Made by a program: the position numbers and the translations under genes. From Candidatus Methanophagaceae archaeon (lineage in GTDB: Archaea; Halobacteriota; Syntropharchaeia; Alkanophagales; Methanospirareceae), in assembly GCA_003194435.1 (NCBI GenBank), contig PQXC01000007.1, positions 23,238-87,237 of the forward strand: a stretch of DNA of 64,000 nt, written 5' to 3'. The notes under the pieces are model-generated. The model was not told the origin of the DNA. It saw only the letters and a program-made list of their open reading frames with translations, and ran no database searches. Positions 21,022 through 30,450 of the stretch are shown in pieces (positions within the stretch are counted from its first letter, which is position 1; each line of letters begins with the position of its first letter).

Positions 21022-21912
21022 ATGCGATTCCTGTTGCCTGGCGAAACTGATTGGAGAGAAGGGACTCTGGTGCTTGAGAACGGCACTCTATATTTCTCAA
21101 CCGGCGGGCTGAAGACACATACTCTCACTCTCCGCTGGATATCGAGGATAGGGAAGAGGAGTAAAGGAGATTATTCTATTCCGCTGAGTAGTATAAGGGA
21201 TGTATTAAGAGAGGATGGTATCCTCAGGATAAAACACACCCGCAAATCGGGGACGGATACGGTGGAGGTGAAACTCACAGGAGAGGAGCAGGTTCTGAAC
21301 GATGTGGAACGAGAGCTGGTATTGAAGCTCGATGCAGCCCGGTTCAATATCTACTTCACACATGCAGGCGAGGGCGGTGTACTCTCATTAGAGAAGAATA
21401 TAGAACTGGAGAAAGGACTGCTGAAGATTTCAAACGATGCATTATGGATAATCGGACGCGACAGCCATAAGAGAATCGGATGGGATGAGATAGTGAATGT
21501 GGAACAGAAGAAGCGAAGCATCTACAAGGGTACGGAATACAGTGCCATCTCCATTGACTACTTTAATGATAAAGGTAATCAGGTCGTATCCTCCATCGTC
21601 ATCGCCAGAGGTAACACCATGGACATCCTGAAACGGCGTGTGACTGAATTACTGAATGCGTATAAGATGGATGAGAAGCTTTCCGATGCCGAGAATCAGA
21701 TACTCACAATGATGTACGCCGGTGCATTAGACCTCAAACCTACAGCATTTGCTGCCACTGCGGAGGCGTTCGGGATGAGTGAATCCGAGCTGAAGAACAT
21801 TCTGTCGCATTTACGGGAGCTGGATATGGTGGATGCAGAGATGAAGGAACTGACACGAAAGGGCATTAAATATGTAGTTGATCTCTCAAAGGATGGCACC
21901 TTTGGTGGTTAG
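21022..21912 (+). CDS. cheF: Archaeal taxis protein CheF
   Basis: 297-aa protein with duplicated N-terminal beta domain and C-terminal wHTH-like region, adjacent to cheY; matches the CheF pattern of archaea. Confidence 0.8.
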   Translation: MRFLLPGETDWREGTLVLENGTLYFSTGGLKTHTLTLRWISRIGKRSKGDYSIPLSSIRDVLREDGILRIKHTRKSGTDTVEVKLTGEEQVLNDVERELVLKLDAARFNIYFTHAGEGGVLSLEKNIELEKGLLKISNDALWIIGRDSHKRIGWDEIVNVEQKKRSIYKGTEYSAISIDYFNDKGNQVVSSIVIARGNTMDILKRRVTELLNAYKMDEKLSDAENQILTMMYAGALDLKPTAFAATAEAFGMSESELKNILSHLRELDMVDAEMKELTRKGIKYVVDLSKDGTFGG

Positions 21913-21938
21913 GCTTTAAGGATTAAGGAGGTGATAAA

Positions 21939-22301
21939 ATGGCTAAGATTCTGGTCGTTGACGACGCCGCCTTTATGCGGTTGATGTTAAAGAATATTCT
22001 GGAATCAAATGGTCATGAAGTGGTTGGAGAAGCTGCGGACGGTGTGCAATCACTTGCAAAATACGAGCAATTGAAGCCCGACCTTGTGACAATGGATATC
22101 GTAATGCCCCAACTCGATGGTATCGAGGCTACAAGAGAGATCATACACAACTATCCTGATGCAAAGATAATCATGTGCACCGCAGTAGGACAGCAGGCGA
22201 AAGTGCTGGAAGCGATGAAAGCGGGTGCTAAGGGTTATATAATTAAGCCTTTCCAGGCTCCCAAGGTGGTGGAGGAGATAAACAAGGTGCTGAAAGCATG
22301 A
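21939..22301 (+). CDS. cheY: Chemotaxis response regulator CheY
   Basis: KILVVDDAAFMRLML...DLVTMDIVMPQLDGI...MCTAVGQQ...GAKGYIIKPF. Confidence 0.95.
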   Translation: MAKILVVDDAAFMRLMLKNILESNGHEVVGEAADGVQSLAKYEQLKPDLVTMDIVMPQLDGIEATREIIHNYPDAKIIMCTAVGQQAKVLEAMKAGAKGYIIKPFQAPKVVEEINKVLKA

Positions 22302-23383
22302 AGAGTGTCGGGAATTATAAGAACAAGAACACAGACAGAGGGATAGTGGAGAATAAGGTTATAAGAGTACTTGTGGTTGATGATTCAGCATTCATGCGCA
22401 TCCTTATCTCCGATATGCTCAATTCAGAGCCCGGGATAGAGGTTGTGGGAGTGGCGAAGGACGGTTTTGAAGCCATAGAGAAGACGAAGAGCCTATCGCC
22501 TGATGTAATAACGATGGACATGGAGATGCCCAGAATGAATGGTCTGGAAGCGTTGAAACGGATAATGGAAGAGAAGTTTACACCGGTGGTGATGCTGAGT
22601 GGTATCACAGCGAAGAACGCAGATATAACAGTAGAAGCACTGGCTAATGGTGCATTTGATTTCGTCCTGAAGCCTTCGGGAACGCTATCACTGGACATAG
22701 ATAAGGTAAGAGAAGAGCTGATAGCGAAGATAAAGAGTGCATATAGTGCATACTATTATGATAAGGTTTTCTGGGAGCCGCATGAATATGTGGCAGAACC
22801 GGGTATGGCGGAACCGGGAAGAAGGAGCAGGAAGGTGGTCGTCATTGGGGCGTCAACTGGTGGTCCGAAATCACTGGTGGCAATCTTCTCTGCGTTACCT
22901 CCTATACCCGCCGGAATACTCGTAGTTCAGCACATGCCCCCTCACTTCACCAGGTCGCTTGCCGAACGATTGGATAAGCACTCGGAGCTGCAAGTCCGAG
23001 AAGCGGTGGAGGGTGACGAGATACAGGATGGCAAGGCACTCGTTGCTCCCGGCGATTTCCACATGACTGTGAATAATGATGGCAGGATACACCTGAACAG
23101 GGGTCCGCGGGTAAATGCTATCAGACCTTCTGTTGATGTCACCATGAAATCGGTAGCCATGACCTATGGATGCGATTCGCTTGGCGTTTTACTGACTGGC
23201 ATGGGTAAAGACGGTGCGGAGGGAATGAAGGCGATAAAAGAACATGGAGGCAAGACAATCGCATGTGATGAACGAACTTCTATCATCTTCGGTATGCCCC
23301 GTGAGGCGATAAAACTCGGCTGTGTAGACAGGATTCTGCCTCTGGATGAGATTGCAGCGGCAATAACGGAGGAGGTAGTATGA
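22298..23383 (+). CDS. cheB: Chemotaxis methylesterase CheB
   Basis: Receiver domain plus VVVIGASTGGPKSL, VVQHMPPHFTRSLAERL, LLTGMGKDGAEGM. Confidence 0.95.
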   Translation: MKSVGNYKNKNTDRGIVENKVIRVLVVDDSAFMRILISDMLNSEPGIEVVGVAKDGFEAIEKTKSLSPDVITMDMEMPRMNGLEALKRIMEEKFTPVVMLSGITAKNADITVEALANGAFDFVLKPSGTLSLDIDKVREELIAKIKSAYSAYYYDKVFWEPHEYVAEPGMAEPGRRSRKVVVIGASTGGPKSLVAIFSALPPIPAGILVVQHMPPHFTRSLAERLDKHSELQVREAVEGDEIQDGKALVAPGDFHMTVNNDGRIHLNRGPRVNAIRPSVDVTMKSVAMTYGCDSLGVLLTGMGKDGAEGMKAIKEHGGKTIACDERTSIIFGMPREAIKLGCVDRILPLDEIAAAITEEVV

Positions 23384-23386
23384 GCT

Positions 23387-25264
23387 ATGAGCACTGAGAC
23401 TGATATGGATAGGGATATAGATGTAACGAGATACAGGGATGCATTTCTGGAGGAGACGAAAGAGCACTTACAAACGCTTACAGAATCACTCATCGAACTT
23501 GAAAATGCCGATGATGCATTAGAGCAGGAGTTGCTAAACAGGGCTTTTCGCGCTGCACATACCATCAAGGGTATGTCCGCTTCGATGGGGTTCAGGAATA
23601 TGGAGCAAATGTGCCACTCACTGGAAGATATACTGGATGCACTGAGGAATGGCAACGGGAATGTAACACCTGATGTGATTGATTTATTACTGCGGTACAC
23701 AACGAAGCTGGAAGAAGCGGTCACCAGAATTGAGGATACCGGGAATGACAATGGTAGTGCAAAGCGAGAAAAGAGAGGGTATGAGATAAGGGTGTTACTG
23801 GATAGGGCATGTGAATTCAGAGGTGTGAGAGGTTTCCTTGTATTAAAGAATCTCGAAGAGATTGGAGAGATTATAGAGACTGTACCATCACGTGAGGATA
23901 TAGAAGATGGCAGGTTTGAATATGAATTCAGGGTTCTTCTCTCTACAGAAGATGGTGAGGAAGCGATAAAGGATGCTCTCAGTGCCATTGCGGAAATAAA
24001 GAATGTAGAGATATCAAAGCCAAATTTGAATTTAGAAAAAGAGCAGGGCTTGAAGGCAGGAGGTGATAAAGATAAGAACAAGGCTAAAAATAAGAATAAA
24101 GAATCAGGCATGAAGAGTCTCAGAATAAGTACGGACAAGCTGGATAAAGTGGTTAACCTTGTGGGTGAACTGGTGATAAACAAGAGCAGGCTTGCTCAAC
24201 TGGGCACCGTGTACAAAATAGAGGAGCTGGACAGTACGATGGCAATAGTGGGGAGGACGATAAGTGACCTCCAATACGAGGTTACACAGATGCGGATGAT
24301 ACCTGTGGGATATGTCTTCAATCGTTTTCCAAAGCTTGTTCGAGATCTCTATCGCACATTGGGAAAGGAAATCGAGTTTGTGGTAGAAGGAAAGGAGATA
24401 GAACTCGATAAGACCATTCTGGAGGAGATAGCAGACCCCATAGTACACCTGATCAGGAACGCTGTGGACCATGGCATAGAAAGTCCGGAGGAACGCGAGA
24501 AGAAAGGGAAGAAGAGAAAGGGCACAATCAAGCTGAAGGCGAAGCGTGAAACTGCACATGTAATAATAAGTGTGGAGGATGACGGCAGAGGTATAGATGT
24601 AGCGAAACTGAGAGCCATTGCGGTTGCGAGAGGGCTGATAACAGCCGATGAAGCTGCCAGGCTCAGTGATGAAGAGGCTTTAAATCTCATCTTCATGCCC
24701 GGGTTCAGCACTGCGGAATCGACAACGGAGATATCAGGGCGAGGAGTGGGAATGGATGTGGTGAAAGCGAAAGTAGAGATGTTGAATGGTAGCGTGGAGA
24801 TAAAAACGATGAAGAATGAGGGCACGCGGGTATTATTGAAGCTACCTCTTACCACTGCTATCATTCGTGCATTGATTGTGGAAGTATGTGGCAGGAAATT
24901 CGCCATTCCGTTATCAAATGTATGTGAGATCGCAGGCATTACACAGGCGGAGATGAAGAGCGTGACGGGCAAAGAGGTATTAATACTCCGTGACTCCGTT
25001 CTACCACTTTTTAGGCTTCATTCACTCTTCGGGCAGAAAATGGACGGAAAACGGCTCGTGGCGGTGGTAGTGGAGAGAGCGGAAGGGCGAATCGGTCTGG
25101 TGGTGGATGCAGCATTGGGGCAGCAGGAGATAGTGGTAAAACCGCCAGGCGAGCATTTGCAGAGTGTACTGGGACTTGGTGGCTTCACTATCACAGGAGA
25201 TGGCAGTGTCATTCCAATACTGGATATATCCTCATTAAGTTTAAGGTCGGATGTGGGGCAATGA
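23387..25264 (+). CDS. cheA: Chemotaxis histidine kinase CheA
   Basis: Hpt RAAHTIKGMSASMGF; HATPase DPIVHLIRNAVDHGIESPEER, DDGRGID, GRGVGMDVVK; C-terminal CheW-like domain. Confidence 0.95.
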   Translation: MSTETDMDRDIDVTRYRDAFLEETKEHLQTLTESLIELENADDALEQELLNRAFRAAHTIKGMSASMGFRNMEQMCHSLEDILDALRNGNGNVTPDVIDLLLRYTTKLEEAVTRIEDTGNDNGSAKREKRGYEIRVLLDRACEFRGVRGFLVLKNLEEIGEIIETVPSREDIEDGRFEYEFRVLLSTEDGEEAIKDALSAIAEIKNVEISKPNLNLEKEQGLKAGGDKDKNKAKNKNKESGMKSLRISTDKLDKVVNLVGELVINKSRLAQLGTVYKIEELDSTMAIVGRTISDLQYEVTQMRMIPVGYVFNRFPKLVRDLYRTLGKEIEFVVEGKEIELDKTILEEIADPIVHLIRNAVDHGIESPEEREKKGKKRKGTIKLKAKRETAHVIISVEDDGRGIDVAKLRAIAVARGLITADEAARLSDEEALNLIFMPGFSTAESTTEISGRGVGMDVVKAKVEMLNGSVEIKTMKNEGTRVLLKLPLTTAIIRALIVEVCGRKFAIPLSNVCEIAGITQAEMKSVTGKEVLILRDSVLPLFRLHSLFGQKMDGKRLVAVVVERAEGRIGLVVDAALGQQEIVVKPPGEHLQSVLGLGGFTITGDGSVIPILDISSLSLRSDVGQ

Positions 25265-25974
25265 GAGAAAGAAGAGATATGCTGGAACTGAGCACTTTTC
25301 AACGTGACGCACTGAACGAGCTTGGGAATATAGCATCATGTCATGCTGTGACTGCACTGGCGGAGATGATAGGCGTGACGATAGAGATAGCGGTGCCGAA
25401 AGTGGAAGTGGTGGCGATAGAGGAGCTACAGCGCTTGATAGACCAGGATAAGATAGTAGCAGGTATATTGGTGGAGCTTGAAGGAGACTTATCAGGCTAT
25501 TTGCAGGTACTCTTTCCCGCACGTAGTGCTTTCACGCTTGTTGATATGCTCATGGGCAGAACGAACGGCGATACAAAGAGTATAGAAACAGATATGGAGC
25601 GATCAGCATTGATGGAGACGGGTAATATACTGGCATCTTCGTTCTGCAGTGCAATAGCAGACTTCTTCCACACAACGCTCATGCCCACACCTCCATCTTT
25701 TGCATTTGATATGATGGGTGCAATGGTGGAGAATGCGATAATCGCAGTTGCACAGATGCAGATGACAGACCAGATAATTCTATTCAGGTGTGACTTTAAA
25801 GATGAGAAAGAATTAACGATCCATGGTTATATATTGATGTTTCCGAGTTTTGATGCAGTAAAGAGGATTCTATCAGTGCTTCAAGGGATGGTGGGAGATG
25901 GGGATAGAGATAGCGGTGCCGAAAGTGGAAGTGGTGGCGATAGAGGAGCTACAGCGCTTGATAGACCAGGATAA
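25261..25974 (+). CDS. cheC: CheY-P phosphatase CheC, copy 1 (C-terminal about 23 codons are out-of-frame read-through into copy 2)
   Basis: LNELGNIASCHAVTALAEM and ALMETGNILASSFCSAIADF E-x2-N motifs; tail GDRDSGAESGSGGDRGATALDRPG is a frame-shifted reading of the duplicated segment. Confidence 0.9.
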   Translation: MRERRDMLELSTFQRDALNELGNIASCHAVTALAEMIGVTIEIAVPKVEVVAIEELQRLIDQDKIVAGILVELEGDLSGYLQVLFPARSAFTLVDMLMGRTNGDTKSIETDMERSALMETGNILASSFCSAIADFFHTTLMPTPPSFAFDMMGAMVENAIIAVAQMQMTDQIILFRCDFKDEKELTIHGYILMFPSFDAVKRILSVLQGMVGDGDRDSGAESGSGGDRGATALDRPG

Positions 25975-26426
25975 GATAGTAGCGGGTATATTGGTGGAGC
26001 TTGAAGGGGACTTATCAGGCTATTTGCAGGTACTCTTTCCCGCACGTAGTGCTTTCACGCTTGTTGATATGCTCATGGGCAGAACGAACGGCGATACAAA
26101 GAGTATAGAGACAGATATGGAGCGATCGGCATTGATGGAGACGGGTAATATACTGGCATCTTCGTTCTGCAGTGCAATAGCAGACTTCTTCCACACAACG
26201 CTCATGCCCACACCTCCATCTTTTGCATTTGATATGATGGGTGCGATGGTGGAGAATGCGATAATCGCAGTTGCACAGATGCAGATGACAGACCAGATAA
26301 TTCTATTCAGGTGTGACTTTAAAGATGAGAAAGAATTAACGATCCGTGGTTATATATTGATGTTTCCGAGTTTTGATGCGGTAAAGAGGATTCTATCAGT
26401 GCTTCAAGGGATGGTGGGAGATGGGG
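25381..26426 (+). repeat. 523-bp tandem duplication within cheC (25381-25903 and 25904-26426)
   Basis: ATAGAGATAGCGGTGCCGAAAGTGGAAG... present at both 25381 and 25904; seven substitutions seen between copies. Confidence 0.95.
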
Positions 26427-26434
26427 AAGGATAG
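25898..26434 (+). CDS. CheC-like copy 2 lacking the N-terminal about 40 residues (first active-site helix)
   Basis: Near-identical to 25381-25903; begins MGIEIAVPKVEV; stop overlaps cheD start. Confidence 0.85.
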   Translation: MGIEIAVPKVEVVAIEELQRLIDQDKIVAGILVELEGDLSGYLQVLFPARSAFTLVDMLMGRTNGDTKSIETDMERSALMETGNILASSFCSAIADFFHTTLMPTPPSFAFDMMGAMVENAIIAVAQMQMTDQIILFRCDFKDEKELTIRGYILMFPSFDAVKRILSVLQGMVGDGEG

Positions 26435-26903
26435 TTATTACGTGGGTATAGGTGAGATGAAGGTGACACATAATCCGCATCAGTTGATAATAATGGGGCT
26501 CGGGTCCTGCATAGGGCTTGCACTCTATGACCGTAATGCGAAGGTTGGAGGGATGGCACACATAATGCTACCAGAAAGTGCAGGCAGATGTAGATGTAGC
26601 ACGAAGCGGAGTTGCAAATTTGCAGATAGAGCGGTGCCAATACTGGTAGATGAAATGTTACGACACAATGCAGCTAAGAGCCGAATGGTAGCAAAGCTCG
26701 CTGGTGGTGCATCACTTTTCACAACGATGGACACATTACGAATAGGAGAAAAGAACGCGGAAATGGTGAAGGAGAAGCTGAGGCAGGAAGGTATAAAGGT
26801 GGTTGCGGAAGATACGGGCGGTAATTACGCACGAACCATCAAGCTTGACACCTGCACGGGGAGATTGAGCGTGAAGACGAAGGATGGGGTACGGGTTATA
26901 TAA
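26421..26903 (+). CDS. cheD: Chemoreceptor glutamine deamidase CheD
   Basis: IMGLGSCIGLALYDRNAKVGGMAHIMLPES; ARTIKLDTCTGRLSVK. Confidence 0.9.
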   Translation: MGKDSYYVGIGEMKVTHNPHQLIIMGLGSCIGLALYDRNAKVGGMAHIMLPESAGRCRCSTKRSCKFADRAVPILVDEMLRHNAAKSRMVAKLAGGASLFTTMDTLRIGEKNAEMVKEKLRQEGIKVVAEDTGGNYARTIKLDTCTGRLSVKTKDGVRVI

Positions 26904-26925
26904 TAATCCTCTAATTAAGTCAAAT

Positions 26926-27738
26926 CTAATCTTCTCTTCTTCTGTTTCTGTCTCTGTCTCTGTTTCTGCTCATGCTTCTCACGCATTTTACCGCTATGGT
27001 CGCAGCGCCTACGCCATTGTCTATATTTACCACCGCCAATCCGGGCGAGCAGCTCTGTAACATGGATAGAAGCGCAGCAACACCCTTACCACCAAGACCA
27101 TAGCCAACGGATGTTGGTACCCCTATCACAGGCACATCCACAAGGCTCGCCACCACCGAAGGTAATGCACCATCCATACCAGCAACCACGATTATCACTG
27201 CCACATTTGCCTCAATAAAGTGCTCAAGTGGCTCCGACAACCTGTGTATGCCCGCAATGCCCACATCATATGCCTTCAGCACTTCGCAACCGCAAGCCTC
27301 AGCAACCATTCTTGCCTCCTCCGCGATCGGGATATCAGCAGTACCAGCCGCGATAAGACCTATTCTGCCAAATTTATGCCTGGAGGACTCATAGTCCGCT
27401 TTCTTCACCAGGATCATCTTCGCTAACCCGTTATGGTCAACCACAAAACCTTCTTTTCCTAATCGCGTCGCTATCTCCTCTGCAACATTATCATCCAGCA
27501 CCCGGCTTATCAATGCGAAACCCTGCTCTCTCGCGAGTGTAATGGCAATTTCAATCACTTCATCACTCCTCTTACCCTCGGCGAGGATTATCTCTGGAAT
27601 ACCAGTTCTGTGTGCTCTATCGGTATCTACTCTGGCAAAGTCCCCTACCGCTCTTATACCTCTCAATTTCAGTGCCCTCGATGCCGCCTCTATGCTTAGC
27701 TCACCAGTTGCAACTCGCTTCAGTATCTCCTGCATCAC
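26926..27738 (-). CDS. larB: LarB (pyridinium-3,5-biscarboxylate mononucleotide synthase; PurE-related)
   Basis: GKRSDEVIEIA..., GLIAAGTADIPIAEEARMVAEACG, VAGMDGALPSVVASLVDVPVIGVPTSVGYG, NIDNGVGAA. Confidence 0.9.
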   Translation of the reverse strand: MMQEILKRVATGELSIEAASRALKLRGIRAVGDFARVDTDRAHRTGIPEIILAEGKRSDEVIEIAITLAREQGFALISRVLDDNVAEEIATRLGKEGFVVDHNGLAKMILVKKADYESSRHKFGRIGLIAAGTADIPIAEEARMVAEACGCEVLKAYDVGIAGIHRLSEPLEHFIEANVAVIIVVAGMDGALPSVVASLVDVPVIGVPTSVGYGLGGKGVAALLSMLQSCSPGLAVVNIDNGVGAATIAVKCVRSMSRNRDRDRNRRRED

Positions 27739-27750
27739 CCTGCCCCTACC

Positions 27751-30357
27751 CTATTCTCTCAATCTTGTCTTCAAAACCGATACCAATACCACAAGAAGAA
27801 TAGCTACAAGTGCAAGCAAAGATTCAAATCCCACTGCTCTTGGTGTGGGTGTGGGTGTGGACGGCACTGGTGTCGGGGTTATGGCAGGTGCTGGCACTGG
27901 CGTAACTGTGGGTGTGGGTGCAGGTATAACAGTGGGTGTTGAGACGGGTAAAGGCGTGGTTGCACCAGGATAATCAGTAGGGTCGCGCCAGTCCGTTCCC
28001 GCGAGTATCTCTGTTATATCTGAGTATCCATCACCATCGGTATCCCTGGGTGCACCACCACCGCCGCCACCGCCTCCTGCACTAATTATCCTCTTTTCTT
28101 CCTTCTCCTTCACTCTTATCCTCGTACTCAGGTTGTTATTGCTCTCGTTCGACTCCGCTATTTTATTAGAAGAATCGGCGAACACGCGAATGTTATGCTC
28201 TCCTGCTGCATCCGGTTTCCACGTTATATTGATAGTACGATTGGAGAGTGCTGCGACCGAGATATTGCTCCTGGTTTCTATGAGATGATGGTCAACGAAG
28301 AACGAGACAGCGAAATCATCTGCATCAATCCAGCCATCATTATTGATGACCGCATGGATTGTAGTACCACTTCCAACAATAGGCTCTTCTGGGATGGATG
28401 CGAGCTCAACAGGTCGCAAATCGGGCTTTCCCTCCACTGTTATTGCTATACCCGCTGCGTTATTCGATTCATTTGATTCCCTGATGGCATTCCCGGAGTC
28501 CAGAACAACTCTGATGCTATGGTTGCCCGGTGTTGCAACCCAGCTAATGGCAGCAACGCTGGTTGAATTCGCGTTTACCGATAACGTGGTAATACCAATG
28601 ATAGAACTATCATCAAAGAAAGTGACCGAGAAGTTATTTGCTCCTGCTCCTCCTGTATTATGCACAGTTGCGTTTATCTTTACCTTTATGGACTCAGCTC
28701 CTGCTCCTGCTCCTGTCCCTGCCCCTGCTGGTATGAAGGATATATCAGAGGAATTGAGTGTGAGGTCTGGCAGTATCACGGGACCGCCACGAGTGATGAT
28801 TATCCCATTCTTTATTCCATCTTCGTCACCCACGCCACCATCTATGAGTTCAATTGTCACTAAATTATCACCATCATTATCACCCATGGGTATCTCGAAC
28901 CATTTATTGGGGGAACTGAATATCCAGAATTGCGAGTTCGCAGGCAGACACAGCGGGAGTTTGATTGTCACCGTTAGGCTATCGCCAGGCGAAAAGCCTG
29001 AGATGGTGAAGTTGAAGAGCCCATGCGGGAAGATAAGATCAGATGGTGGTGGAGATTCGCTCATTGCCTGAACAAAGTAGCCCTTATCAATACAGAGGGA
29101 TATTATCCCGGTGCCGGTGGCATTCTCAAATGTAACTTCCTTATTCTCCAGCAGATATACCCAGCCGTTCTTCTTCATGAACGGATAGTAATCATAATAG
29201 TGCGGTATCTTTGTATCACCGATGCCGTCCCCTGATATCGCATGCTTGCCTGTGCCATTGCCATTGTCAATGCCAGTGTAATCAGACCAGTAGTTACCCT
29301 CAAGGAGAATAGGATGAGACCAGTAATTCGCATCCCATCTGTCGTCCCGGGCATTGACACCAACACCAGTTCCACTGATAATGAAATTATTGTGATAAAT
29401 CCTGTTATTCCACGATTGGCTCAGGTAGATACTGTAATTGGTGCTCATATAGATCGTATTATTCACGATATTATCTGTGTTGGTGCAAAGCAAATAGAGC
29501 CCGAGGTTGTTTGATTCAATGACATTATTCAGGAGTTCGCAATTGCTGCTGCCCCAGAGCTGGATACCGAATTTGTTTGCACTGATTACATTATCCATAA
29601 CTTCACAGTTATTGGCGATTTGCACCAGGATACCACAGGCTGTGTTCCCCGCTATGTAATTCCTGACTATTCGCGTGTAAGGGCCCGCACTCACTACGAT
29701 GCCATTATTATTGCCTGTGATATAGTTGTCAGAGATGTTGGAACGGGCACCGACGATGTATATCCCGGCGGTTCTGAACCTGTGTGCGTATATGTTAGTA
29801 GCACCTTTTATCGTAAAGCCCACTATATCCACATCATCTGCAGCAACATAGAATACATGTTCGTAATCACGTGCTGCCTGAACAATTGTACTTCCGTATC
29901 CACTCTCAGACCGGATTGTCAAATTCGCCACGTTCACAACCACATTCTCGGTATATGTACCCGGCTTAACAATAATGGTATCACCCGGAGAAGCCTTATT
30001 AATCGCATCCTGTATATCAGCAAAATCAGCGTTTCCATTACCATCACCATCACTAACATCAACATACCAGATCCTGCCCCCGCTTCCATTCAGTACTGCT
30101 TCTCCACCTGTTACTGAGCATGTTACATCCACAGCGCTTTCGCTTTCATTATCGCTTATCGCTTTCGCTTCATTAAAGAGATAAGGGCATGATATACTGC
30201 TGCTGTTTGCATCGGGATCGGGTATAGTAAGCCACACAGGTAAGTCATAAGTATTATTACTATTAGCATTAGGTGCTGCGGTTGATGTCAGTACAGGTAC
30301 AGAAATAAACATAAGTACAAGCAACAGCACCATTACCATACATATTTCACTCTTCAT
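27751..30357 (-). CDS. Secreted surface protein: signal peptide, NosD/PbH1 beta-helix, two CARDB-like domains, calcium-binding DTDGDGYSD motif, Pro/Thr stalk, C-terminal TM (CTERM-like)
   Basis: DIQDAINKASPGDTIIVKPGTYTENVVV; NNNGIVVSAGPYTRIVRN repeats; CARDB-like repeats; TPTPTPRAVGFESLLALVAILLVVLVSVLKTRLRE. Confidence 0.85.
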   Translation of the reverse strand: MKSEICMVMVLLLVLMFISVPVLTSTAAPNANSNNTYDLPVWLTIPDPDANSSSISCPYLFNEAKAISDNESESAVDVTCSVTGGEAVLNGSGGRIWYVDVSDGDGNGNADFADIQDAINKASPGDTIIVKPGTYTENVVVNVANLTIRSESGYGSTIVQAARDYEHVFYVAADDVDIVGFTIKGATNIYAHRFRTAGIYIVGARSNISDNYITGNNNGIVVSAGPYTRIVRNYIAGNTACGILVQIANNCEVMDNVISANKFGIQLWGSSNCELLNNVIESNNLGLYLLCTNTDNIVNNTIYMSTNYSIYLSQSWNNRIYHNNFIISGTGVGVNARDDRWDANYWSHPILLEGNYWSDYTGIDNGNGTGKHAISGDGIGDTKIPHYYDYYPFMKKNGWVYLLENKEVTFENATGTGIISLCIDKGYFVQAMSESPPPSDLIFPHGLFNFTISGFSPGDSLTVTIKLPLCLPANSQFWIFSSPNKWFEIPMGDNDGDNLVTIELIDGGVGDEDGIKNGIIITRGGPVILPDLTLNSSDISFIPAGAGTGAGAGAESIKVKINATVHNTGGAGANNFSVTFFDDSSIIGITTLSVNANSTSVAAISWVATPGNHSIRVVLDSGNAIRESNESNNAAGIAITVEGKPDLRPVELASIPEEPIVGSGTTIHAVINNDGWIDADDFAVSFFVDHHLIETRSNISVAALSNRTINITWKPDAAGEHNIRVFADSSNKIAESNESNNNLSTRIRVKEKEEKRIISAGGGGGGGGAPRDTDGDGYSDITEILAGTDWRDPTDYPGATTPLPVSTPTVIPAPTPTVTPVPAPAITPTPVPSTPTPTPRAVGFESLLALVAILLVVLVSVLKTRLRE

Positions 30358-30450
30358 TGCTCTTCCTCACTTTCGCTATGATTTAATAGAATGTCGGGGA
30401 TATAAAAGATATGTTTTTTATCCTGAAGAGATATATAAGAAGGCATTAAA

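Noticed and set aside
23164-24183. 339-aa ORF antisense to cheB/cheA
   Set aside because: Shadow of CheB/CheA coding sequence; Ser/Phe-rich with no recognisable domain.
25381-26426. Diversity-generating retroelement as the explanation of A-specific differences between cheC copies
   Set aside because: No reverse transcriptase, Avd or template repeat seen. Changes are A/G only and mostly synonymous, unlike A-to-N variable repeats.
28343-29071. Long ORFs antisense to the beta-helix protein gene (e.g. 242 aa, 165 aa)
   Set aside because: They are mirror frames of a repetitive, Thr/Asn/Gly-rich secreted protein with clear domains; no independent coding evidence.
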